A DNA stretch of 64,000 nucleotides from Lasiosphaeria ovina. Its lineage: Eukaryota; Ascomycota; Sordariomycetes; Sordariales; Lasiosphaeriaceae. The stretch is from positions 868,001 to 932,000 of the forward strand of contig JAULSN010000012.1 of NCBI GenBank assembly GCA_033439765.1, written 5' to 3'. Below are positions 42,519 through 51,312 of this stretch, in pieces. Below the pieces are notes generated by a model that was not told the DNA's origin, did not search any database, and saw only the letters and a list, made by a program, of their open reading frames with translations. Every line of letters starts with the position of its first letter. Position 1 is the first letter of the stretch. Both the position numbers and the translations under genes were made by a program.

Positions 42519-42562
42519 AGGTGATCCGCTGCTAGGGTGATCCGCTGGGGGGTGGGGTATGG
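42519..42562 (-). repeat. Right terminal inverted repeat of the Pogo-type element
   Basis: Reverse complement of 38188-38231, followed directly by the TA target duplication. Confidence 0.9.
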
Positions 42563-42564
42563 TA

Positions 42565-43269
42565 AACACTCCTGCTAAGCGGAAATTCGACCAACCCCTA
42601 CAAAATTCCTAGTGCGTCCGTGGGCATTTATCGGTTGCTGATGCGAGAACGACACAAGAAGCGTGTAGTGTTCGGCCGGTTGACAAATTCGAAACCTTCA
42701 AAAGTCGTGAAGCCATTTTGGCCTGCCTTTTGGTTTGTCCATTTGGCGCTGCGTGCCCCGCTCTTTCTTCTCTGCGTTGCGCGCGACGAAGCACGGGCGG
42801 CAAGGCGCCTAGGAGGAAACTAGGGTCGATGACCGAAAGGCAAACCCACTTCCATATGTTCTACTGGTGGCATATAGAGAGCAAAGACCAAGACGGTGCG
42901 TAATTGAGACCACAGACGCGTCAGGATGATTCCAATGGCGGTTAGGACCAGTAGGTGGCATCGAGGACGACCTCGAAAAACCGTTGGACATATGAAATGG
43001 GCATTGTAAATGGCAGAGAAGAGCATATAATGCTTCAGAGCAAACAACATAGAACGGTCATCACAACAAGGGAAAGATGCGGCGCAAACAAGTTCATTAC
43101 GGGCCCGCGGCCCAACTACCGAAAAGCAAAAGGCCCCCCCCCCCCCCCTCCCCTAGGCTTTAACCCCAGCTGCTAGCCACAAAACACGTTAGCACAGGCC
43201 ACAATTAGCTACCAAGTCGGCATCACAAACCTCTCAGCCGCTCGTTAGTCTCCACCAAACACGCGCCGC
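42565..43269. other. Intergenic, right flank of the Pogo element
   Basis: No gene supported. Includes a C-run at 43134-43147. Confidence 0.45.
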
Positions 43270-43779
43270 TCAGAAAACAAACATGCCGCCGACGGGGGTG
43301 GGGGCCCAGTAGCCGACTATGAAGACGGGGCGGCGGCGGTGTAGGGCGAATAGGGCTGCCTCGATGTCGGCAAAGATGATATCCACGTCGTCGGCGCGGA
43401 GGACAACGACTCGTAAGGGCTCCAGCAGGGTCGGCAGGTTGCGGTAGAACAGCGCCACGCGCGCCGGGAAGTCGACGTCGGGTAGTGGCATCACCACCAT
43501 CTGGTGGCCCTCCGCCGCTGGCTGCTCTTGGTAGCGGCGCTGTATCATTCGAAGGCCGGTCGCGTCCGTCAGTGCCACAAACACGCCGAACCGCTCCAGG
43601 TCGCGGTTTACATGAAGGATGTTACGTCCATTTTTTAATGTGTGTGTGTGTGTGTGTTGCTGTATGGTGTTATGTGGTGAGATGGTGTTGCTTGGTGGAT
43701 GATATATCTAAAGGATGGGATACTTACTGTGTGGCGTGTCGAGGTTGATGTAGAAGGCGCGAGATGGTGTGTGTAAAAT
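43270..43779 (-). pseudogene. Small gene or gene remnant of unknown family
   Basis: The minus strand encodes NGRNILHVNRDLERFGVFVA then TDATGLRMIQRRYQEQPAAE and a hydrophobic ending (RRPVFIVGYWAPTPVGGMFV) to the stop at 43270. This reads as genuine protein. Upstream, PSRAFYINLDTPH precedes a strong GTAAGT donor at about 43728, but the best acceptor (ATACAG) does not restore phase. No ATG is in frame with the first exon, and a CA microsatellite sits in the intron. Either a start exon is missed or the start and splice phase are lost. No family recognised. Confidence 0.4.
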
Positions 43780-45771
43780 TTTTGGTTCGAGGGCTTAGAC
43801 TGATTGACGGACTGGGTGAAGAGGGAAGAAGGGAAGAAGGGAAGAAGAGAGACACGGAAGAATAATTTATACTAGCCCACAAACCACGGGTCTCAGGGGA
43901 AAAAGTGTTCCTATTGTTCTCTGAACACTCCTAGACCCACCACCGACACCCTTTCGTCACTGCCCAGTCGGCTAGGGACTTTACAATAGGACGGGTGGAG
44001 TCTTATCACCAGCAACAGTGTTCCTATTGTTTCCGAGAGGGATTGCATTGTACATGAATAGATGAAAGTGGCCGTCTCCTTTTAAGACCCACAGGCGCTG
44101 ATCCGCAGTGAGTTCCCCGGTACAGCCTGTCGGGCATGGTAGCTCCCTCGTTCTATCACCTTCAAAGCTGGCCGAGTTACTGCGGTAAACTTGCTACGCT
44201 GGGCGGATTCCTGTGACGTCCGATACGGCAAGTACATGAATATAATAGAAACCCGACTGAGAAAACTACGTCGTAAAGCTCAACACAGCTATACTACAAA
44301 TCCGTACTGGTAAAAAGCAAGTCCGCCATTAATTATGTGGGCGGAAAATCATAGTGTAATCATGTCCTGGGGGTTGCGACCATATACCTAGCCGCTGCCG
44401 CCCAGACTGCCAGACAGCAGGTATCTGTTTTGTCTACTGCTGTCACGGCACACTGTTACAAATCCTGCGGCCAGCGGTAGATCGAGGCACTTGGCCGCAT
44501 CTTCTGATCTCGTACGACCTCGAGCTCCTCGAAGTGTGCTAAATATTGTGGTGAGCACGGGCACGAGTAGCGGGATGGGCAAGGCAAGCATCTTGAAGCC
44601 AGAGCGGAGAATGGGATCGTAGAAGCACATTCAAACCGGGAGGGGACAAAGAGCATTATTCATACATTGGCTGGAACAGCCTGGCGGCGGAAGACTCGCT
44701 TAGGAAGGTACCTAGGGCTTCAAGCCCTACCCTCGGTACCTACTTCCTGGTACTCAGATCTCCGATCCAAACGGCTTGGGGTACGTCCCTTTTCCATTTT
44801 ACCCCACCTGTAGAGCTTCTGGTGCCTGGAATGTACACGAATACCTACCTCGGGTACCTAACCAAGAACCGCCCGCACGTTCATTGGCTGCGCTATTACT
44901 CTCGACCGCCACTTTTGGCTTCATTCCATTGCTGTGGGTAGGGCCAGTCGTGCACAGGTCACAGGCCACAGGCCACAGGCCACACACACCCAACCTCGTA
45001 TTCATCAAGTCCAGCCAGCCCTCGGGGTTTTCTTCTTCCTTCCTCTTTCCTCGCCCACAAAACTGAGCCGAGCACGGCGCGATCTTCGCCTCGCGGCACA
45101 GGTAAGAACTGCATCACGAGTTTATTTTCGCTACTAGCTATCTCATGCCCTTTTTTGATTTCGGCGACGAGCACCTTCCCCAAGATTCATTCCCTATCCG
45201 CCGCCGAGCGTTGAAATTTCACCTGCGTGTTTCCTACTCCCTCGTCCCTCGACGAGTCCAACATGCCCCAACATGCCCCAGCCTCATCCAGTTCGCAACG
45301 TTGCCCCTCTTACGCTTAGGATCTAGACGATCACTCGTTTGCCCAGACCTTCCCACCTGCGAGTAACAGCGGCCCGCTCTCCCACTTCCATTTTCACCCG
45401 TGAGGACCCCTCTTCCTCCCCGGCGTCTCCCAAGCCCTCCATCGGAGGTGGGGCCTTACTGAATCTATATATCTCTTCCGCAGACCCTCTGGGCAACTGT
45501 CCGCTGTTCGCTGCTTGGACAACGGAGGAATGGGCGGCGAGGGAACATAGAGACAGTAAGAAACCAGCTTGGTCGCAACCTCTGCTTTCTAGCCACCAGT
45601 ACCCAATCAATTGTTTGCCCTTCCGACTAACGCAACATTTCTTGGCAAAACAAAGCCAACCGCAGAGCCTGCGGTATATCCGCCCGTACAAAATCACAAT
45701 CGAACCTCCGGCGAGAGCGGAAGAAAAATCAACAGCAAGCCATCATTCACCGAGCCCAAGAGCCGTTTGAC
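43780..45771. other. Intergenic region and probable 5' leader of the gene at 45772
   Basis: No supported gene in 43780-44900. From about 44930 the sequence is pyrimidine-rich with a GTAAGA donor-like site near 45102, so 45000-45771 may be a spliced 5' UTR. A short GGCCACA tandem occurs near 44960-44990. Confidence 0.4.
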
Positions 45772-46230
45772 ATGGCGACCGACAAGAAACCCCCTTCTAA
45801 GAAGGTAAAGAACAAAGAGCCAAAGCCCAAGTAAGTACCTCCGACCGTCTCCACATAATTACACTAGTTCCTAACATTCTCTCCCCGCAGACGGCCCGGG
45901 AACGACATAGCCCTGGGGAACCTAAACCACGTACAGAAAACACACAAAATCACCGAATTCGGTCAAGAAAGGAGGAACCTCATGGTGGGCAGCCTCATCA
46001 TGCTGCCCACCATCCGATGCCGCCGGAGTAGCCGCCGCCACCACCACACGAGAAGAAAGATTGGCAGAGACACGAGAGGCCAACATTATGTTGGCCCTCT
46101 CCGTGCCTTTCGCAGCCGCGGAGACACGAGAGGCCAACATTATGTTGGCTGTCTCCGGGCCTTTGAGGAGGAGGAGGAGGGGGAGGAGGAGGAGGGGGGG
46201 AGAGGGAGTGTGACCTATGCTCGTTCGTAG
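45772..46230 (+). CDS. Small basic two-exon protein with 18-residue repeats, unknown family
   Basis: Exon 1 is 45772-45830 (MATDKKPPSKKVKNKEPKPK); intron 45831-45890 has a perfect GTAAGT donor, CTAAC branch and CCGCAG acceptor; exon 2 runs from 45891 to 46230. The spliced frame gives about 132 residues: a Lys-rich N-terminus, GNDIALGNLNHVQKTHKITE, a possible short hydrophobic patch, an Arg/His-rich block, then two 18-residue repeats starting DTRGQHYVG, and an acidic Glu run (EEEEEGEEEEGG) on a GGA microsatellite. The first 50 residues look genuine. The repeat half may be a recent out-of-context extension, since it coincides with palindromic DNA. No homologous family recognised. Confidence 0.5.
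46067..46149 (+). repeat. 54-bp in-frame duplication carrying a 17-bp palindrome
   Basis: A 29-base unit starting GAGACACGAGAGG occurs identically at 46067-46095 and 46121-46149. Each copy contains GCCAACATTATGTTGGC, an 8-bp-arm palindrome with one central base. Confidence 0.9.
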
Positions 46231-46259
46231 CGTGGCACCGCTCGGTCCGTGCATTACAA

Positions 46260-46337
46260 CTCTCCTCAGTCTCCAAGGACGGATATTAGCATCTCCATCG
46301 TGAGGAGCTAATAGCCATCCTCGGAGACTGAGGAGAG
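46260..46337. repeat. Near-perfect 31-bp inverted repeat (hairpin)
   Basis: Arms 46260-46290 and 46307-46337 are complementary at 28 of 31 positions with a 16-base loop. It lies 30 bp past the stop codon of the small gene, so it could fold in that transcript's 3' UTR. Confidence 0.85.
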
Positions 46338-46848
46338 CTGTAGTACATGGGGCGAGTGGCCAAATCGATGACTCTCCACAAATGTATGCTCTCCTGCCAA
46401 GCTCGTAGTTGTTTGCTCTCTGCTGTGTTGGTCGTTCCGTTGCCCATTTGCGGGCTGGGGCGCCGGTTATCGGGTGCTGACTGAGGGCAAGTACTCGTAA
46501 ACCAGGGTGGAAAGTCAACCTGGCGTACTGATTTTTCTGTCAAGACCCCTTTCAGTATAGCGTCGTGCTTGTACATATATAAGTTTCCACTCCATCCTCT
46601 CCAGTCCATAGATATTGACCCCCCGCCTGGGTGTCGTCGGCAGGCCTTCTGGGCAAGGCCATTACCGCCTCACAAATTTACGTGTCATGCCCCCGTGATG
46701 ATAATGCAGTTTTACTGTGTAGTAGCATTCGATGATGGTCCAGTCACGCAAAGTCATACACGTCAGGGTAGTACTAGGAAAATGCAGAATGCTGGGAAGA
46801 TGTTGTTATTGGTCTATCGTTGAAGGCAAAAAAAAAAACTAATACTAT
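46338..46848. other. Intergenic, convergent flanks
   Basis: No gene. A run of A at 46829-46838 is the only notable feature. Confidence 0.5.
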
Positions 46849-47502
46849 TTAAACAAGATACGCGCGACCCTTTATCTTTCCCAACCTTCGAGCTTCTAAA
46901 GCTCGGTATTCATCGTCGGCTACTCCCATCTTATTGGGGTCGACCTCTATCCAACAGCCCGGCCTAAAGTCTCAGCTCACGTAACAAGCGAGCGATCTCG
47001 GCAACACCATCGATAACGTCGGCCATCGCCGCGACCTCGTCTCCAATGTTTGCGATTCCCTCGTCGATACTGCCGTTTTGACGATATCCTCCTCGATCAT
47101 GTCTTCAACGTCTTCTACGATGTCGGTAACGATGTTGGTGATATTCTCCGGGGTGTCGACAAAGATTTAATAGGCCTCAGTATCGTCCGCCACCTGCTCA
47201 GCCTCGACAAAGTGAGCGACGTCGACGTCCACAAGGCCAGGAGTGCGCGGCGTGTAGTATAGGTCGCCTGGGCGAGCCCACCGCGAAGCGCCGAGGCCGG
47301 GCCATCCCGGCGGGAGATAATTCTCCACGCGGTAGCCCTGTCCGTGGCGGTCGACGAACAGGGGGCGAGGGGCGGCGGCGGGGGCGATCGCGGCGGCGGC
47401 GGCCGCTGCGCACCTGGTAGGCTCGGCGGTGACCGTAGCCACCTCTATGGCAGCCTCGGCTACCTGCTCCGAGTGCGTGGTATAGTCGTTCTCGGCGCTC
47501 AT
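46849..47502 (-). pseudogene. Decayed gene of unknown family
   Basis: From 47502: MSAENDYTTHSEQVAEAAIE, an Ala run, then FVDRHGQGYRVENYLPPGWP and GDLYYTPRTPGLVDVDVAHF, ending at TAA 47167-47169 after DDTEAY. Coding character continues in frame past the stop (IFVDTPENITNIVTDIVEDV). It shifts by one base near 47090 (SIDEGIANIGDEVAAMADVI, then GVAEIARLLREL) and again near 46965 (RPGCWIEVDPNKMGVADDEY, then ALEARRLGKIKGRAYLV), ending at TAA 46849. Intact, it would be about 215 residues with a long amphipathic helix region. The nonsense codon fits CAA-to-TAA. I do not recognise the family. Confidence 0.55.
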
Positions 47503-47622
47503 GGTTACGAAGCTGTAGGCGCTATATTAGTAGCTTGTTCGTATAGCTAGGAGGTATAGAAGAAGGGCGATCGGGCTTCCCTTGGTGGTGTGTATTGTTT
47601 GGGTGTGGTATAGGAGTCTGAG

Positions 47623-47700
47623 TCTGGTATCTGGTCCAAGTCTGGTATCTGGTCCAAGTCTGGTATCTGGTCCAAGTCTGGTATCTGGTCCAAGTCTGGT
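47623..47700. repeat. 18-bp tandem repeat, four copies
   Basis: Four exact copies of TCTGGTATCTGGTCCAAG plus six further bases, upstream of the decayed gene's start at 47502. Confidence 0.95.
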
Positions 47701-48129
47701 GAAAAAGTGAGTGCTTAGGGAGGAAGTTTGGGGGAGAAGGAAAGCCGATAGCCAGGATTCGGTGGGATTTATATACGACCTCGAGACCCCCCTAAGTCAA
47801 GGGGCCCGCTCTATTAACCTTCCTTCTTTCCCCCGGCAAATATACGACGTATAAAGGATTCTTATATAGTTCACTACGTGGTGGGGAGAGCCCGCTTAAT
47901 TGACTTTCCTTTCTCCCTCGTTACTACGCGAGGACCCGTAGAGGATTCTCATATAACTCCGTTCCGCCATTACGCGGTAGTAAGTGTACGTACCTTACTA
48001 GAGTGCCGATGGGTTCGGGAGCCGGATAGAAAGGTAAACTCGTAATAATGTGATAGTTAGGCGGAGTCGAAGTATAGGACGGCGTCCAGCTAAAGATAGG
48101 CCGCGTATGAACTCGGCGTAGACTTTTCA
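47701..48129. other. Intergenic, AT-rich
   Basis: No gene; TA-rich words suggest mild RIP. Leads into the minisatellite array. Confidence 0.4.
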
Positions 48130-48475
48130 CTCCGCAAGAGGAGACGATGGAGTATTGGAATCCACAGAGTTTGCTTTCACGGCGCGTAAAACCTTGACGC
48201 GGACCATGAACTCCGTAAGAGGAGATAATAGAGTATTGGCATCCACAGAGTTTACTTTCACGGCGCAGACTATTCACTCCGCGAGAGAAGATTAAAGTAT
48301 TGGAATTCACAAAGTTTGCTTTCACGGCGAGTATAACCTCGGCGAGAACCATTCACTCCGCGAGAGAAGATGACGTAGTATTGAAATCCGTAGAGTTTGC
48401 TTTTACGGCGCGTATAACCTCGGCGCGAACTATTCGCTCCGCAAGAGGAGCATTGGAATCCACAGAGCTGCTTTT
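48130..48475. repeat. Minisatellite array, five diverged copies of about 66-81 bp
   Basis: Copies start at CTCCG near 48130, 48211, 48277, 48356 and 48437. The shared core reads CTCCGCAAGAGGAG (a small hairpin), then a spacer, GTATTGGAATCCACAGAG, TTTGCTTTCACGGCG and a CCTCGGCGCGAACC-like tail. Copies differ mainly by C/T and G/A changes. Confidence 0.8.
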
Positions 48476-49990
48476 TCGTCCGTCTACCTAGAAGCTAGGC
48501 AAGTTGGTGATGCTCGACTCTGGCGTTTTCTATCACGTTCGGTCAAATATGACCTTCTCGTCTCTATCAGAAGCGCATAAGACCTACGGCGGAGGAGGGT
48601 ACCGTTCTTGCAAAGCAGGTCGGGCTTGAACAAGCAGGAGGAAAGTACCCAACAGCAGAATCCCAACCAAACCTTATGAATCCAGATTCCCTACATATCC
48701 CCATCCCAAAGCCCGTCTCTTGCTCTTTCTCCCCCACACCTTCTTCGCTCAAGCATAGCACAGCACAACGCTCAGCTTCTTCATCCTTTGGCAGCTACTG
48801 CCTTCTCTTTCTTCATCCTCTACCGGTCGCGCCCAAAAAGAACACATCTCTTGCTCTTTCTCGCACACCAGCGCCTTCACCCCAGGACAACGCTCACCCC
48901 CAGGCAGCTCCTTCATCCTTCGGCAGCCACTGCCTTCTGCCTTCTTCATACTGTACCGGTCGCGCCCGAAAAGAACACATCTCTTAATCTTTCTCGCACA
49001 CCAGCGTCTTCACCCCAGGACAGCGCTCAGCACCAGTCACCTTCTTCATCCTTCGGCAGCTACTGCCTTTTTTGTTCCTTCGGCAGCTACTACCTTCTCC
49101 ATCTTCTACCTCCTCCATCCTAATGACCCAGTAAATGCACTGCCTTCCCAACACATTGAAAAACTAGTAAACAACAGTCTTAATCACGCGTCCCGCGTTG
49201 AGAACACCACAGATTTAGCTCGCCTTTGTATCTGGCGCCGAGGAAAAATATATAGACCGAATTCAAGCATGCTAGAGAGAACTAGCCCGAGGACCTCCAG
49301 TTTCCGGGAATCCATAGTCGAGCGCCGTAGACTATACTAAAGATTAACCGTAGTTAGTACTAGTATTAACCCCGTAGTAATTATTATAGAAGAGGATACG
49401 GCCTAGATTACCCTAATAGAATAGGTCTAGGAAATACGAACCGTAGTCCCCGATACGTGGACGATTGACATGGTCGGGCCTTTCGCCGCGGCCCTGCTAC
49501 CCGAGAGCAGCGGTGGCGTAGCATCTGGTGCGGATCCCGTGCCATGGGCTTGTTTGGGGATGAGGTCAAGCCGGCTGTTGGCCGTGCGGCGGATCTGCTA
49601 AGAACATAGAACCGGGTAGCCTAGTATCATGGCCCCGGCCTATATGTGTACTCTACAAGAAGGATCGCTGGCGTAGGTTGAAAATAGACTGACGCCAACA
49701 GCACGATGATGCCGTTCCTTCGCATGAAGACTAATTAGTAGGAGGGATGTAATGTGTTTATTAGAGCGCATGACGGTCGTTATAGAATCACCGCCATGGA
49801 AGAGGTGCCATCGCCGGGTCGCTTTCGGCCTTGTATGCGGCGCTGTTCGTACATCTCAAAGTGATTTTCCACGTCATATCCCCCTCTTATAAGCAGACCT
49901 CTCCCGAAAGCAACAACCCACGAGCCACTCCAAGCTCCGCGGGCCACAGCCTCGCAAGAACTCATCCGCCAGGCAGACATTAGCACGCGC
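48476..49990. other. Intergenic with a second tandem array and a RIPed remnant
   Basis: No gene supported. 48776-49100 is a 132-bp-period array listed separately. 49240-49480 is TA-rich with many TAG/CTA words, like a fragment of a RIPed transposon. Confidence 0.45.
48776..49100. repeat. 132/133-bp tandem repeat, about two and a half copies
   Basis: The unit begins CTTCATCCTTYGGCAGC and includes TACCGGTCGCGCCC, AAGAACACATCTCTT and CGCACACCAGCG. Copy starts are at about 48776, 48911 and 49041, with an extra partial copy near 49075. Confidence 0.82.
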
Positions 49991-50833
49991 ATGCGCGTCG
50001 CCATCGTAGGCGGTGGGCTGGCCGGCGCCGCCACAGCCAACGCGCTGTTCCGTCTCCCGCTACTCGACGTGCACGTATAGGAGTCATCCCCTGAGTTCTC
50101 AGAGCGTGGCACCGCCGTCGGCATGAGCAGCCAGGCGCTGGGCGTGCTGGAACACGTCATCCCAGCTTCGGCACAGCTACTCGTCAAGGCCGGGGCCGTG
50201 CCGACGAACTCGTCTCGCATCATGCTTGTATGTGTTTCTTCATCTCTATCCGAGAGCCGTGTGTTCCAACCCGCTGACTGAGGTGTGTATGTGTATGTGC
50301 AGGGCTCCGGGCCAGCAGCAGGCACGGCGAACCTCGACCTAGGCAGCGCAGACCAGGGCGTCGTGGTTCACTGCGCGTCACTACTGCGAGAACTGCTCCC
50401 GCCGCTGCCCGCACCGGTCCTCCACGCCAATAAGAAACCGACCACGATCCGCGAGACAGACAGCAGCAGCGGTGTCGAGATTTGCTCCGCCGACGGCAGC
50501 AGCGAGACGTTTGACGCGGTCATCGGGGCGCCGACGGCATCTTCGGCGCGGTACGCACGCACGTACTGCACAACAAAGCAGGCGAGCACGCGCCCTCGCC
50601 GGCCGGCTTCTGGGACTGCCGGTTGCTGGTGCCGTTCGCCAAAGGCCTCGGCGGCGCTGGGAAGCCAGTATTTCGACGCCGATCGGCAGTATGGGGGGGG
50701 GGTCGGCAACGGCCCGTTCGTCATGAACGATGTGCTTGAAGATAGGACGCTCGTGCAGTGTGTTGTTTCGGTTGTCGAGCACGATCCGCCGCGGGGCCGC
50801 AAGAGGCGCGCGAGTTCTTGGCGCAGACGCTGA
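49991..50833 (+). pseudogene. FAD-dependent monooxygenase (salicylate-hydroxylase-like) remnant
   Basis: The N-terminus MRVAIVGGGLAGAATANALF is the GxGxxG FAD-binding motif. TAG at 50078-50080 follows LLDVHV, at a position where the family has an aromatic residue before ES. The next segment (SERGTAVGMSSQALGVLEHV) is in frame. A good intron (GTATGT at 50228 to GCAG at 50302) joins GSGPAAGTANLDL. Around 50530 the frame shifts to ADGIFGAVRTHVLHNKAGEH, the motif-bearing GD/DG region, then shifts back near 50650 (GSQYFDADRQYG, then NGPFVMNDVLEDRTLVQCVV). It ends at 50833 without the usual C-terminal hundred residues. Family members hydroxylate aromatics with NAD(P)H. This copy cannot be functional. 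Confidence 0.75.
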
Positions 50834-51312
50834 GTGGCTGAGAATGAACAGTTATAGCCAGACATTATTGACTTGGGTTACTACACTGGGCTTCCTCACA
50901 ATTATCGAGGCTTTCGCTTCCGTTTGTGAAAAGTCGAGAATCTGCTCCGTCGGAACGAGAAAAGAGCAGCAAGGCTCTGAGGTTTCACCACCCCAACATC
51001 GACGAAGCACCCGTTCTCATAATCACGTGATCCCTCCTCACCTTTGATCTGTCCGTCCAGGTCAGCCCCAGCTCTGCTTCGGCTAATAATATTTGCTTAT
51101 CCAGAACTGGTTTGAAACTGCCCAACCACGTGATTTCTCGCCCAGCATGCATCTTTCGGCGGGGAAATAACTCACCTTCAACCTCAAACCAACTCAAAAT
51201 AGCTCAGGTTGTGTTTTCCCAAAGTCTCCTCCCAACGACTTGAGGTGGCTCCGCCAGATTACAGCCACGGCACTATTGAGCCGTCACAGAACCTCACTCA
51301 TCCCCACCCATC
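50834..51312. other. Promoter region of the DPP III gene
   Basis: About 480 bases between the monooxygenase remnant and the peptidase start. No gene seen. Confidence 0.5.

Larger units (their letters stand above)
38188..42562 (-). mobile_element. Pogo/Fot1-type DNA transposon, nonfunctional, split by a hAT element
   Basis: Both ends carry matching 44-bp terminal inverted repeats (CCATACCCCACCCCCC... with two GATCACC words), with one mismatch, flanked by a TA duplication (38186-38187 and 42563-42564). Without the nested insert the element is about 2.07 kb, normal for Fot1/Pogo. The transposase runs on the minus strand: N-terminal psq-type helix-turn-helix (MSQYTEDSMVNAFLDVTDNK, from 42273), CENP-B-like region (KNWISSFKARHPDIQAKVGK) and start of the DDE domain (FNVD, then a stop, then AGIMAGFG) before the insertion. 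After it come LPAHISHGLQPLDNGPFNSV, a leucine-zipper-like segment (RIEALEAELERLRPKKRRKI) and an acidic tail. It has one frameshift near 42075 and stops in the DDE domain. Confidence 0.88.

Noticed and set aside
48130..48475. CRISPR-like array
   Set aside because: Repeats diverge, unit length varies, there are no unique equal-length spacers, and the organism is a fungus.
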